Shown: positions 34,862 through 44,577 of the stretch, in pieces
How positions within the stretch are numbered: the stretch's first letter is position 1
How the letters are laid out: each line of letters begins with the position of its first letter
Assembly: GCF_023347295.1 (NCBI RefSeq)
Contig: NZ_CP094469.1
Coordinates: forward strand, 2,604,001-2,668,000
Length of the DNA stretch: 64,000 nucleotides
Direction: 5' to 3'
Source of the DNA: Faecalibacterium sp. I3-3-33
Lineage (GTDB): Bacteria > Bacillota > Clostridia > Oscillospirales > Ruminococcaceae
Made by a program: the position numbers and the translations under genes
The notes under the pieces: model-generated
Databases searched by the model: none
Told to the model about the DNA's origin: nothing
The model's input: the letters and a program-made list of their open reading frames with translations, nothing else

Positions 34862-36044
34862 AAAACACGTCTGGGCCGAGATCGACCTCGAGGCCCTTCG
34901 GTATAATTTCCGGGCAGTCAAGGCCCGGGCAGGGGCGCTGCCCCTGTGCGCAGTGGTCAAGGCGGACAGCTACGGCCACGGCGCGGTACAGTGCGCCCGG
35001 GTGTTCGCCGAGGAGGGCGCCGCATGGCTGGCAGTCAGCTGCCTGACCGAGGCCGTGCAGCTGCGCAAGGCAGGACAGACTTTGCCCATCCTCATTCTGG
35101 GGCATGTACAGCCCGCCTACGCCGCCGCCCTGATCCAGAACGACATCACCGTGGCGTGCTACTCCCTTGCGCAGGCACGCGCGCTGAGCGAAGCTGCCGT
35201 GGCGGCAGGGGGCAAAGTACACATCCACCTCAAGGCCGACACCGGCATGGGACGCATCGGCTTTGCCCTGCGCACCGATTTTGACGCCGCCATCCGGGAG
35301 ATGCTGGAAGCCTGTGCGCTGCCCGGACTGGAAATGACCGGCCTGTTCCAGCATTTTTCCGTGGCCGATGACACCGCCCCGGAGAATGTGGCCTATACTG
35401 CCGAGCAGCACGAGCTGTTCGTGAAAGCCTTCCACGCACTGAAGGCTGCCGGGCGGGAGCCTGCCCTTGTGCACTGCGACAACTCTGCCGGGGTCATGCT
35501 GCACCCGGACTGGCCGGAGGGACTGCCCCGGGAGCGCTGCATGGCACGCCCCGGCATCATCCTGTACGGCTACGACCCCAGCGACGAGGTGCGCTTTGGC
35601 CGCTTCAAGCCGGTGATGACCCTTAAGACCGTGGTGAGCATGATCAAGGAGATGCAGCCCGGCCAGTGCGCCAGCTACGGCCGCCGCTTTACTGCCGAAA
35701 AGCCCACTAAGGTAGCCACCCTTTGCACCGGCTACGCCGACGGTTACCCCCGGCTGCTGAGCTGCGGCAAGGGCGTGGTGGAGATCCACGGCAAGGCCTG
35801 CCCGGTACTGGGGCGGGTGTGCATGGATCAGATGATGGTGGACGTGACCGATGTGCCGGAAGTGCGCGAGGACGACGAGGCCATCCTGTGGGGCGGCACC
35901 GTGAGCGACACCGCAGAGACCATTGCCCGCAAGACCGATACCATCCCCTACGAAGTGCTGTGCGGCGTTTCCCGCCGCGTGCCCCGCGTCTACCGCGACC
36001 ACGGACAGATCGTGGCCGTGGAGGACTGGATCTTAGAAGCATAA
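34842..36044 (+). CDS. alr: alanine racemase
   Basis: The ATG at 34842 follows AAAAAAGGAAACAG and lies inside the end of the previous gene; the longer open frame is not used. 400 residues: [18 protein letters not shown] lysine in [12 protein letters not shown] (about residue 38), [12 protein letters not shown], and catalytic Tyr in [15 protein letters not shown] enzyme that provides D-alanine for peptidoglycan. Followed 19 bases later by lepA. Confidence 0.96.
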   Translation: MQKQPFEKHVWAEIDLEALRYNFRAVKARAGALPLCAVVKADSYGHGAVQCARVFAEEGAAWLAVSCLTEAVQLRKAGQTLPILILGHVQPAYAAALIQNDITVACYSLAQARALSEAAVAAGGKVHIHLKADTGMGRIGFALRTDFDAAIREMLEACALPGLEMTGLFQHFSVADDTAPENVAYTAEQHELFVKAFHALKAAGREPALVHCDNSAGVMLHPDWPEGLPRERCMARPGIILYGYDPSDEVRFGRFKPVMTLKTVVSMIKEMQPGQCASYGRRFTAEKPTKVATLCTGYADGYPRLLSCGKGVVEIHGKACPVLGRVCMDQMMVDVTDVPEVREDDEAILWGGTVSDTAETIARKTDTIPYEVLCGVSRRVPRVYRDHGQIVAVEDWILEA

Positions 36045-36063
36045 AGCTGCCCGGAGGAACTAC

Positions 36064-37875
36064 ATGGCAAGAGACAACATCCGCAACTTCTGCATCATTG
36101 CACATATCGACCACGGCAAATCCACCCTGTCCGACCGCATTCTGGAGCTGACCAAGAGCGTGGACGAGCGCACCATGGAAGACCAGATTTTGGACAACAT
36201 GGATATCGAGCGCGAGCGCGGCATTACCATCAAGGCGCGTGCCGTGACCATGAACTATACTGCAAAGGACGGCAAGACCTACGAGTTCAACCTGATCGAC
36301 ACCCCGGGTCATGTGGACTTTGCCTACGAGGTCAGCCGCAGTCTGGCCGCCTGCGAGGGTGCCATTCTGGTGGTGGACGCCACGCAGGGCGTGGAGGCGC
36401 AGACGCTGGCCAACACCTATATGGCACTGGAGCACGATCTGGAGCTGGTGCCCATCCTGAACAAGATCGACCTGCCCAGCGCCCACCCGGACGAGGTAGC
36501 GCAGGAGGTGGAGGATGTGATCGGCCTGCCCTGCATGGACGCGCCCCGCGTCTCTGCCAAGACCGGCCTGAACATCGATCAGGTGCTGGAGCGCGTGGTC
36601 AGCGATATTCCCGCGCCCACCGGCGACCCGGACGCTCCCCTCAAGGCGCTGATTTTCGACAGCATCTACGACAGCTACAAGGGCGTCATCGTCTACATCC
36701 GCGTGTTCGAGGGCACGGTGAAGCCCGGCGACACCATCCGCATGATGGCTACCGGCGCAGAGTTCACGCTGGTGGAGGTGGGTCACATGGGTGCCACCTC
36801 CCTGACCCCCTGTGCCCAGCTGCAGGCCGGTGAGGTAGGCTACCTGACCGCCAGCATCAAGACGGTGCAGGACACCCGCGTGGGCGATACCGTCACGCTG
36901 GCAGAGCGCCCCACCGCAGAGGCGCTGCCCGGCTACCGTCAGGTCAAGCCCATGGTGTTCTGCGGCATCTACCCCGCCGACGGTGCCAAGTACCCCGACC
37001 TGAAGGACGCACTGGAAAAATTGCAGCTGAACGACGCCTCCCTGACCTTTGAACTGGAGACCAGTGCGGCGCTGGGCTTCGGCTTCCGCTGCGGCTTTTT
37101 GGGTCTGCTGCACATGGAGATCATCACCGAGCGTCTGGAGCGGGAGTTCGATCTGGACATCATCACCACCACCCCCAGCGTGCGCTACCGCCTGACTTTG
37201 ACCGACGGCACCGTGGAGATGATCGACAATCCCTCCAGCTACCCGGACCCCAGCAATATCGTCAAGCAGGAAGAGCCCTTTGTGGACGTGCACCTGTACA
37301 CCCCCAACGACTATGTGGGCGGCCTAATGGATCTGTGCCAGAGCAAGCGCGGCGTGCTGATCGATATGAAGTATCTGGACGATGTGCGCGTAGACCTGCA
37401 CTACGCGCTGCCGCTGGGCGAGATCGTGTACGACTTCTTCGACGCCATCAAGAGCCGCAGCCGGGGCTACGCCAGCTACGACTACGAGTTCAAGGAGTAT
37501 CGCGAGAGCGATCTGGTCAAGCTGGACTTTTTGCTCAACGGCGACCCCGTGGACGCTTTGTCCATGATCGTGTTCCGGGACAACGCTTACGCCAAGGGAC
37601 GCCGCATCTGCGAAAAGCTGCGGGACAACATCCCGCGCAACCTGTTCGAGATCCCGGTGCAGGCAGCCATCGGCGGCAAGATCATTGCCCGCGAGACGGT
37701 CAAGGCCATGCGCAAGGACGTGCTGGCCAAGTGCTACGGCGGCGATATCTCCCGTAAAAAGAAGCTGCTGGAAAAGCAGAAGGAAGGCAAAAAGAAGATG
37801 CGTCAGCTGGGCAGCGTTTCCCTGCCCAGTGAGGCCTTTACCGCCGTGCTCAAGCTGGACAGCGACGACGATTGA
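36064..37875 (+). CDS. lepA: elongation factor 4 (LepA), ribosome back-translocase GTPase
   Basis: 603 residues, the usual length. GTPase motifs G1 [16 protein letters not shown]2 [11 protein letters not shown]3 [13 protein letters not shown]4 NKIDLPSA; then EF-G-like domains II, III and V and the LepA-specific C-terminal domain ([13 protein letters not shown] end). GGAGG precedes the ATG. Last gene of the operon; a terminator follows. Confidence 0.97.
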   Translation: MARDNIRNFCIIAHIDHGKSTLSDRILELTKSVDERTMEDQILDNMDIERERGITIKARAVTMNYTAKDGKTYEFNLIDTPGHVDFAYEVSRSLAACEGAILVVDATQGVEAQTLANTYMALEHDLELVPILNKIDLPSAHPDEVAQEVEDVIGLPCMDAPRVSAKTGLNIDQVLERVVSDIPAPTGDPDAPLKALIFDSIYDSYKGVIVYIRVFEGTVKPGDTIRMMATGAEFTLVEVGHMGATSLTPCAQLQAGEVGYLTASIKTVQDTRVGDTVTLAERPTAEALPGYRQVKPMVFCGIYPADGAKYPDLKDALEKLQLNDASLTFELETSAALGFGFRCGFLGLLHMEIITERLEREFDLDIITTTPSVRYRLTLTDGTVEMIDNPSSYPDPSNIVKQEEPFVDVHLYTPNDYVGGLMDLCQSKRGVLIDMKYLDDVRVDLHYALPLGEIVYDFFDAIKSRSRGYASYDYEFKEYRESDLVKLDFLLNGDPVDALSMIVFRDNAYAKGRRICEKLRDNIPRNLFEIPVQAAIGGKIIARETVKAMRKDVLAKCYGGDISRKKKLLEKQKEGKKKMRQLGSVSLPSEAFTAVLKLDSDDD

Positions 37876-37887
37876 TCTGCAAATACC

Positions 37888-37920
37888 AAAGGGATGCTGC
37901 GTGCGCGGCATCCCTTTTTT
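37888..37920 (+). terminator. terminator of the alr-lepA operon
   Basis: 10-bp arms AAAGGGATGC / GCATCCCTTT, loop of about 10, followed by TTTTTT in total, 12 bases after the lepA stop codon. Confidence 0.85.
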
Positions 37921-37968
37921 GATGGGAACTCCCAAATGTGAAATCCGCTCACGGCAGAGATGCACTCT

Positions 37969-37996
37969 TTGCTTTTCACTTTAAATATGTTATAAT
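37969..37996 (+). promoter_or_regulatory. candidate promoter of the exopolysaccharide operon
   Basis: -35 TTGCTT (37969-37974), 16-base spacer, -10 TATAAT (37991-37996), in a locally AT-rich stretch about 100 bases before the first gene. Confidence 0.5.
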
Positions 37997-38092
37997 TTCT
38001 TTATATATCAATTTATGTATCCGTTTTTAAAGAGATGAGCTGCGGCCTTGTGCTGCGCGCGTCTCCATGCAACGTTCCCCCACAGAAAGGAT

Positions 38093-39031
38093 GTGGCCTT
38101 TATCAAAGCAAAGCACGGAAAAGGCGCAGTGCAAAACAGCAGACACACACACAGCGGCGGCGCACAGAGGGCAGCATCTCTCTGGAAGCAGGTACTGCTG
38201 ACGCTGCTGATCTTTATTGCTCTGCTCGCCCTGCTGGGCGGGGCGCTGTGGCAGAATATCTGCTATAACCGCACCCACTACACCGCAGAGTTTTATCAGA
38301 TCCATTCCCGCAAGCTGACCCAGAGCTGCCGGGTCGTTTTTCTTACCGATCTGCACCTGCGGGAATACGGACAGGATAACTGCGAGCTGGTGCAGGATAT
38401 CCGCAGCCTTGCCCCGGATCTGATTTTGCTGGGCGGCGACCTTGTGACCTACGGCGAAGGTTCCAGCTATGATAATATGCTCTCCCTGTGCAGTCAGCTG
38501 AGCCAGATCGCGCCGGTGTGCGGGGTGCTGGGCAACCACGAGGACGAGCTGTATTTTCTGGACGGCGATCAGGCTCTGGTGGAAAAGTTCACCGCCGCCG
38601 GGGTGACCATCCTGCGCAATGAGGAGGCGCGCTATACCGTCCACGACAATGTGATCAGCATTCTGGGCGTGGAGGGCAGTCCGGCGGACTTTTACAACTA
38701 CGGTGCCAGCACCTTTATGGACAGCGCGGAGCAGCAGACGGACTACGACCTGCGCATCTGTCTGGCACACGTTCCCACCTACTTTCCCGAACATCTGGAA
38801 AATTATTCCTTTGAGCTGGGTCTGGCCGGGCACACCCACGGCGGCATCGTCCGTCTGCCGAAGATCGGCCCGCTTTATACCGCCGAGGAGGGCTTTCTGC
38901 CCGATTATGCCGGGGGCAGCTATGCGCTTGCCAACAGCGCCACCCTCATTGTAAGCCGGGGACTGGGCGATTCCAGCCGGGTGCCCCGCATCAACAACGT
39001 GCCGGAGCTTTCGGTCATTGACATCGACTAA
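38093..39031 (+). CDS. membrane-anchored metallophosphoesterase
   Basis: One membrane helix (about residues 34-56) followed by a calcineurin-like phosphoesterase domain with all metal motifs: FLTDLHLREYG, LLGGDLVTYG, GVLGNHEDEL, LAHVPTYF and GLAGHTHGGIV. This is the YaeI/YkuE-type branch, some of which act on lipid head groups. The start is uncertain: GTG at 38093 (chosen) is close to AGAAAGG, while a TTG at 38048 would add 15 residues. It opens the exopolysaccharide operon, which suggests a role at the cell surface, perhaps on a lipid-linked intermediate. Confidence 0.8.
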   Translation: MAFIKAKHGKGAVQNSRHTHSGGAQRAASLWKQVLLTLLIFIALLALLGGALWQNICYNRTHYTAEFYQIHSRKLTQSCRVVFLTDLHLREYGQDNCELVQDIRSLAPDLILLGGDLVTYGEGSSYDNMLSLCSQLSQIAPVCGVLGNHEDELYFLDGDQALVEKFTAAGVTILRNEEARYTVHDNVISILGVEGSPADFYNYGASTFMDSAEQQTDYDLRICLAHVPTYFPEHLENYSFELGLAGHTHGGIVRLPKIGPLYTAEEGFLPDYAGGSYALANSATLIVSRGLGDSSRVPRINNVPELSVIDID

Positions 39032-39077
39032 GCAGTCTGCGCTGCGCGTGCAGGCCGCTGCAAAAGGGTAGAATGCC

Positions 39078-40376
39078 ATGGATGACATCAAAGAAAAGAT
39101 CAAACAGGCGCTGCGCCATATCTGGACAAATAAATACCGCCTGTTTCTCTGCCTGCTGACCTTGTGCTGTCTGTTCGGGCTGATCCATTATTTTAAAAGT
39201 GCCGACAGCGCCACCGCCAGCATCTCCTTCAATTACTCCGAAGCCGCGCTGGGCATGAACCCCAACAAGACCCGCTTCAACGCCTACGAGATCGTTTCGG
39301 ACGAGGTGATGGAGCGCGCCATCCGGCGGGTGGGCTTACAGGACAGCCTTACCCCGTCCCAGCTGGCTGCGTGCCTTTATCTGAGCCCGGACAGTACAGG
39401 CAGCGCCAACGGCAGCGAGTATATCAGCACCAACTACTATCTTTCCATCAACACCCGCAAGCTGGAGCTTGGCAGCCGCAAGGCTACGGATCTTTTGCAG
39501 AGCGTGTGCGAATCCTACCGGGAGATCTTTCAGAGCAACTACTGCGACAACCAGAGTATCCTCAAGGAAAAGCTGGAAGTGACCACTGCGTGTGAGCCTT
39601 ACCTGCGGCTGAACGAGCTGGAGGTGCGCGCCGCTGCGCTGAACCGCTACCTGAACGCCCGCCTGCAGGCAAACAAAAGCTTTACGGACGAGGCAAACCC
39701 CGACTCTGCCACCAACAACTTTACCACGCTGGGTAAAAAGATCAATAATCTGGTGGATTACGATCTGCCCAATGCCATGGCCTTTATCATTGAGGGCGGC
39801 GTTGCCCGCGACCCGTCCATGCTGACCAATATTCTGGAATATAAGAACAAGATCGACGATATTGCCATGCGCAAGCAGCAGGCCTATTATGATGCGGACA
39901 AAAAGGGCATTTCCATCTACGAAAAGTCCATGACCTCCATCATGATGATCCCCACCGTGGATGAGGCCAGTGAATACTATATGTCCCGCACCAAGACCGC
40001 CATGGACGCGCTGGCGCGCTCGGCAGATACTTCTCTGTCCGATGCCACCGCTTACCAGTCCGAGATCGTGAGCACGAATTATGTGATCCAGAAGATCCGG
40101 GAGCTGGACGCCGGACAGCCGCGTCTGGCCGAAGCACAGGCCATGGTGAACAAGCTGGAGACCGCCATCAACGAGATCTCGGAGCAGCTGTTCGTGCTGG
40201 ATAAGGCTTATGTCAAGTATAAATCCCAGAACTATATCACCTTTGCCTACGGTTCAGCCTCCTTTATCCAGCGGCTGAGCCTGAAAAAGACCCTGATGGA
40301 GTCTGTTGCCGTCATGCTGGGCGGCGCATGGCTGCTCCACGAACGCAAACGCAGAAAGGCAGGAAAGCGCAAATGA
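39078..40376 (+). CDS. Wzz-like polysaccharide co-polymerase/chain-length protein
   Basis: 432 residues with a membrane helix at about 20-40, a long mostly helical extracytoplasmic region (coiled coil from about 150 to 385), and a second helix near 395-415 before a basic tail. That topology is typical of Wzz/CapA-type chain-length regulators, although the usual proline-rich second helix motif is weak. Its stop codon overlaps the start of another Wzz-like protein. With that neighbour it likely sets polymer length or links polymerase and export. Confidence 0.75.
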   Translation: MDDIKEKIKQALRHIWTNKYRLFLCLLTLCCLFGLIHYFKSADSATASISFNYSEAALGMNPNKTRFNAYEIVSDEVMERAIRRVGLQDSLTPSQLAACLYLSPDSTGSANGSEYISTNYYLSINTRKLELGSRKATDLLQSVCESYREIFQSNYCDNQSILKEKLEVTTACEPYLRLNELEVRAAALNRYLNARLQANKSFTDEANPDSATNNFTTLGKKINNLVDYDLPNAMAFIIEGGVARDPSMLTNILEYKNKIDDIAMRKQQAYYDADKKGISIYEKSMTSIMMIPTVDEASEYYMSRTKTAMDALARSADTSLSDATAYQSEIVSTNYVIQKIRELDAGQPRLAEAQAMVNKLETAINEISEQLFVLDKAYVKYKSQNYITFAYGSASFIQRLSLKKTLMESVAVMLGGAWLLHERKRRKAGKRK

Positions 40377-42211
40377 AAAAGTTTGAGATCCTGCGCTATC
40401 TGAAGCGTTTCAGCCTGCTGATCTTTCTGGTATCGCTGGCAGGTGCGGCCGCCATCTACCTGTATGCAGACGGGCGGCAGATGTACACCGCCTCGGTCAT
40501 CATCCGCTATACCAACGATGGCATCTCAGACGGCTACACCCCGGACGGCAGCGATCTGGACGTCAACGAGATCTACTCCTCCACGGTCATCTCGCAGGCC
40601 ATGGATGCGCTGGGCGCTTCCGGGCGGCTGAGCACCATCCGCTCCAATATCTCTGTGACTCCGGTGATTCCAGAGGATCAGCAGACCATCAATGATGCCT
40701 TACTGGATAAGGGCGAAGAGGTGACCTACTTCCCCGACACCTACAAGGTGAGCCTTGTGGTGGACGGCTCGCTGGGCGCTGGCTATGCCCGCAATATGCT
40801 GGATGCCATCATCCAGAGCTACTGCACCTATTATACCGAAAAATATGTGGAACAGAAGCTCTCGCTCAACCCCTCGTCCGGCCTGCTGGACAACGGCTAC
40901 GACTACTACGAGTGTATCCGCATTCTGGAAAACGATACCACTGAGATGCAGGACTACCTGCTGAGCAAGCAGGAGCACTACCCGGACTTTCGCTCCTCCC
41001 GCACCGGCTACACCTATGCAGACCTGTGCGATATCTATTCTGATTTCAAAAAATACACCATTCCGGCGCTGTACGCCTATGTGCTCAACGGCCCGCAGGT
41101 GCGGGACGGCACGGTACTGCAGGAGTATCTGGCCAACTGGATCGAGACTGCAAAACAGGACGAGCAGATCACCACCGAGCAGCGGGACAGCCTGTGGAGC
41201 CTGACCGACCAGTATGTGTACAAGAACGCCGACCTGCTGAAAAACTACTTTACCGACCGGGGCGAGGTGGTGTCCGCAGAATACATCCTGAACAACATCG
41301 AGCTGGAGGGCTCGGGCGATAGGGCACAGACCACCTACGACGGTCTGGTGCTGAAGCTGGTGTCGCTGGAACAGCAGGTGGCTGCCAGCCAGATCGACCG
41401 GCAGTTTCAGGAGGAGATCCTGCAAAGCTTCCGCAACGTAGATTTTGGCGGCACAGACGAGCAGCACGCCCAGATGGAAAGCCTGATCAATGATTACGAG
41501 ACCGAGCTGAAAAACTACTACGAGATCATCAATACCAGCAGCAAGGAGCTGAACCTGTATATCAGCGCGGATTATCTGAAGATGATCAGCTCGGTGCAGG
41601 TGGCTGCCGCCATCAATGTCAAGCTGTACCTGATGCTGGCACTGGTGCTGTTCTTTGTCATCGGCTGCTGCGGTGCTATTCTGCTGGGACGCATCTCGGA
41701 TGTGGTGGATTATCTGCTGTATGTGGACAAAAAGACCGGCCTGCCCAACCGCGAAAAGCTCAACGTGTATATCACCAGTATGGCCGGCCGCATTCTGCCG
41801 GAGGACTATACCTGCTTTGCCTTTCAGCTGGACAACCTGACCGAAATGAGCCGCCGCTTCGGCTACCATGTGGGCGACAGCATCCTGAAGGATTTTTCCG
41901 GTCTTTTGCAGCTGATGGGCGACACCGATGGCACAGTGGGCTACAACGGCGCAGGCAAGTTCCTTGCCTTCTTTGATGAGTGCAGCAGCCGGAAGGCAGA
42001 AGTCATGATCCGCATCCTGCAAAGTCAGGTGGATGAGTACAACAAGCTGAACCCGGAGTACCCCATCCTGTTCACCGCCGCATGGGCCACCTCCTCGGAG
42101 GAGGAGCTCTACCATGTGCGCGACCTTGTGCGCAGAGCGCAGAAAAAGATGTCCCTGATCGCAGAGGAGGGCGGCTCTGCCCTTGCGGGAATGGAGTGTG
42201 GTAAAGCATGA
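40373..42211 (+). CDS. Wzz-like protein fused to a degenerate GGDEF domain
   Basis: 612 residues. Helix 1 at about 12-32, an extracytoplasmic helical domain to about 415, helix 2 at about 420-442, then a cytoplasmic GGDEF-like domain (about 452-590). The GGDEF fold is clear from DKKTGLPNREKL, FAFQLDNLTEMSRRFGYHVGDSILKDF, but the active-site loop reads YNGAGKFLAFF (about 524-534) instead of (R)YGGDEF, so no diguanylate cyclase activity is expected. It may bind a nucleotide and pass the signal to chain-length control. Coupled to both neighbours by ATGA overlaps. Confidence 0.85.
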   Translation: MKKFEILRYLKRFSLLIFLVSLAGAAAIYLYADGRQMYTASVIIRYTNDGISDGYTPDGSDLDVNEIYSSTVISQAMDALGASGRLSTIRSNISVTPVIPEDQQTINDALLDKGEEVTYFPDTYKVSLVVDGSLGAGYARNMLDAIIQSYCTYYTEKYVEQKLSLNPSSGLLDNGYDYYECIRILENDTTEMQDYLLSKQEHYPDFRSSRTGYTYADLCDIYSDFKKYTIPALYAYVLNGPQVRDGTVLQEYLANWIETAKQDEQITTEQRDSLWSLTDQYVYKNADLLKNYFTDRGEVVSAEYILNNIELEGSGDRAQTTYDGLVLKLVSLEQQVAASQIDRQFQEEILQSFRNVDFGGTDEQHAQMESLINDYETELKNYYEIINTSSKELNLYISADYLKMISSVQVAAAINVKLYLMLALVLFFVIGCCGAILLGRISDVVDYLLYVDKKTGLPNREKLNVYITSMAGRILPEDYTCFAFQLDNLTEMSRRFGYHVGDSILKDFSGLLQLMGDTDGTVGYNGAGKFLAFFDECSSRKAEVMIRILQSQVDEYNKLNPEYPILFTAAWATSSEEELYHVRDLVRRAQKKMSLIAEEGGSALAGMECGKA

Positions 42212-43407
42212 TCCAGAATCGACGCGCTTATCAGCTGATCCACTGCCGCACCCACAGCCGTCTGCTGGCAGGCGCTGCCGCCGTGTGCGGTGCCGCCTGC
42301 GGCTACGCAGACCTTGGACTGTATCACCTGCTGCACCGCAGCGGTGCACCGCTGCCGGACAGCACACAGTCCGACCGCGCCGCGCTGGCAGCGCTGTGCC
42401 CGAAGCCCGCAGCGGAAAAGACCTGCCCGCCGCTGCCGCCGCAGGACCCGGCGGTGACCCTTTCGGTCATCGTGCCGGTATATAACGGCGAAGCCACCAT
42501 AGGCCCTTGTCTGGACAGCATTTTGCAGCAGGACACCGGCTGCACCGTGCAGCTGATCGTGGTGGACAGCGATTCCACCGACGGCACAGCCGCCGTGCTG
42601 GAACGCTACCGGACACAGCCCGGAGTGGTGCTGTGCAATTGCAGCGCACCCCGCAGCGCCGCTGCCGCCCGCAACGAAGGGCTGCGCCATGCCGTGGGGC
42701 GCTGGCTGATGTTCGTGGACAGCGATGATCTGTTATTGCCCGGTGCCATCCGCACCCTGCTGGAGGCCGCGCAGCGCCTTGACGCCGATGTGGTGCAGGG
42801 CGGCTGGCAGTACCTGTACACCGATGGCGGCTACGGCCCGGTGCAGCGCTACCCGGCGGCAGTCTATACCGGAGCCGCCGCACCGGAGCGATTCGAGCTG
42901 CCCGGGATGCCATGGGGCAAGGTGTACCGGCGGGAGCTGTTTGCACAGATACGCTTTCCGGCCTACTATACCTGCTTTGAGGATGCCATCATCCATTTTC
43001 TGGTGTTCCGGCAGGCAAAGAGCGTGGCCTCTGTGCCCGAGGTGGTCTATCTGTGGCGCAAAAACCCCAAGGGGCTTACTGCGAACAGTCAGCACCGCCC
43101 TGCCGCCGTGCAAAGCTATTGGATCATAGAGCAGCTGCTGGCGCAGGATGCTGCGCTGGGTCTGCCCCACGATGCACTGTACCGCTGCAGCCTGACGCTG
43201 CAGCTTTCGGCTTTCTGCTATGTCACCGTATCCGGTCTGCCGCCGGAAACGCAGCAGGCGGTTTTCCGGCTGTGCTGTGCTTTGTACGCCAAGGCGCTGC
43301 CGCAGGAGGGCGCACTGCCCCGCCGTGCCCACTGGGGTGCCCGCGCCCTGCGGCAGCAGGACTTTGGGCTGTGGTGCCGCTACGGCAGAAGATTTCAGTT
43401 GTTATAA
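42208..43407 (+). CDS. family 2 glycosyltransferase with N-terminal extension
   Basis: 399 residues. The first 75 residues hold a hydrophobic, Cys/Ala-rich segment and a linker; the GT-A domain starts at LSVIVPVYNGEATIGPCLDS (about 86), with the DSDSTDGT and MFVDSDD (DxD-like) nucleotide-sugar motifs. Start ATG overlaps the previous stop codon (ATGA). It transfers a sugar from a nucleotide donor to a growing, probably lipid-linked, glycan; the sugar is unknown. Confidence 0.88.
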   Translation: MIQNRRAYQLIHCRTHSRLLAGAAAVCGAACGYADLGLYHLLHRSGAPLPDSTQSDRAALAALCPKPAAEKTCPPLPPQDPAVTLSVIVPVYNGEATIGPCLDSILQQDTGCTVQLIVVDSDSTDGTAAVLERYRTQPGVVLCNCSAPRSAAAARNEGLRHAVGRWLMFVDSDDLLLPGAIRTLLEAAQRLDADVVQGGWQYLYTDGGYGPVQRYPAAVYTGAAAPERFELPGMPWGKVYRRELFAQIRFPAYYTCFEDAIIHFLVFRQAKSVASVPEVVYLWRKNPKGLTANSQHRPAAVQSYWIIEQLLAQDAALGLPHDALYRCSLTLQLSAFCYVTVSGLPPETQQAVFRLCCALYAKALPQEGALPRRAHWGARALRQQDFGLWCRYGRRFQLL

Positions 43408-43421
43408 GGTAAGGAGTACCC

Positions 43422-44534
43422 ATGATACGAGTGCTGCATTCGGTCAGCAATATGGACCGCGGCGGGATCGAAACTATGCTGATGAACTACTACCGGCATA
43501 TCGACCGCGAAAAGGTCCAGTTTGATTTTATCGTCAACAAGAAAAAGCCCGGCGACTACGACGACGAGATCCGCCGTCTGGGCGGGCATATTTACCAGAG
43601 CCCGGGGCTTGACCCGCTGCACTACCCGGCGTATCTGCGCTTTGTGCAGCAGACCGTGGCCGCAGACCCCCGCATCCGCATCCTGCACGCCCATAACGAG
43701 GCGATGGAGCTGTACGCCCTGAAGGGCGCGGAAAAGGCAGGGCTGCCCGTGCGCATTGCCCACGCCCATAATATCTGGATCGTCCGGGACTACAAGTGGC
43801 CGCTGAAGATGTTCTGCAAGAAGCTGCTGCCCGGCGCCGCCACCCATCTGTGGGCCTGCGGGCGGGACGCGGGCATCTACTACTTTGGCAAAGCAGACTG
43901 GGAGCGCCGGGGACAGATCATCCCCAACGCCATCGAGCCGGACGCCTTCCGCTTCTCCCCCGCCGTCCGCGCGGAAATGCGGGCGCGCTACGGGCTGGAG
44001 GACCGGGTGGTGCTGGGCCATGTGGGGCGCTTTGATATCCGCAAGAACCACGAGCGTCTGCTGGAGATCTTTGCCGCCTTTTTGCAGCTGGAGCCCCGGG
44101 CGATGCTGGTGCTCATCGGCACCGGCAGACTGGAACCGGCTGTCCGCGCACAGGCGCAGGAACTTGGCATCACAGACCATATCCTGTTTGCCGGGCTGCA
44201 AAGCAATGTGGCAGACTGGTACCAGCTGATGGATCTCTTCGTCATGCCCTCCCGCTTCGAGGGTCTGCCGGTGGTGGGCATCGAGGCACAGGCCGCCGGG
44301 CTGGGGTGCGTATTTTCGGACGCAGTGCCGGAGGAGGTGCTGCTTTCGCCCCATGCCATCCAGATCCCGCTTTCTGCCAGCAATGCAGACTGGGCGGCAG
44401 GCTTGCAGCGGATGCTCCAACAGCCCTGTGACCGCTCTGCCGGTGCAGAGCTGATCCGGCAGGCGGGCTACGATATCAACATCGCCGCCGCCCGCTTGCA
44501 GCAGCAATACCTGCAGCTGAGCGGGGAGGCGTAA
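43422..44534 (+). CDS. family 4 (GT-B) glycosyltransferase
   Basis: 370 residues, start after TAAGGAG. N-terminal acceptor half with VSNMDRGGIETMLMNYYRH, the typical GT4 opening, and C-terminal donor half with GHVGRFDIRKNHERLLEIF and MPSRFEGLPVVGIEAQAAG, containing the E-x7-E retaining motif. This subgroup (EpsF/CapM-like) builds capsular or exopolysaccharide repeat units. Placed 14 bases after the GT2 gene. Confidence 0.9.
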   Translation: MIRVLHSVSNMDRGGIETMLMNYYRHIDREKVQFDFIVNKKKPGDYDDEIRRLGGHIYQSPGLDPLHYPAYLRFVQQTVAADPRIRILHAHNEAMELYALKGAEKAGLPVRIAHAHNIWIVRDYKWPLKMFCKKLLPGAATHLWACGRDAGIYYFGKADWERRGQIIPNAIEPDAFRFSPAVRAEMRARYGLEDRVVLGHVGRFDIRKNHERLLEIFAAFLQLEPRAMLVLIGTGRLEPAVRAQAQELGITDHILFAGLQSNVADWYQLMDLFVMPSRFEGLPVVGIEAQAAGLGCVFSDAVPEEVLLSPHAIQIPLSASNADWAAGLQRMLQQPCDRSAGAELIRQAGYDINIAAARLQQQYLQLSGEA

Positions 44535-44577
44535 GTCACCTGCGGGAACACCCACTACAAAAGGAGAACCCTTTTTC

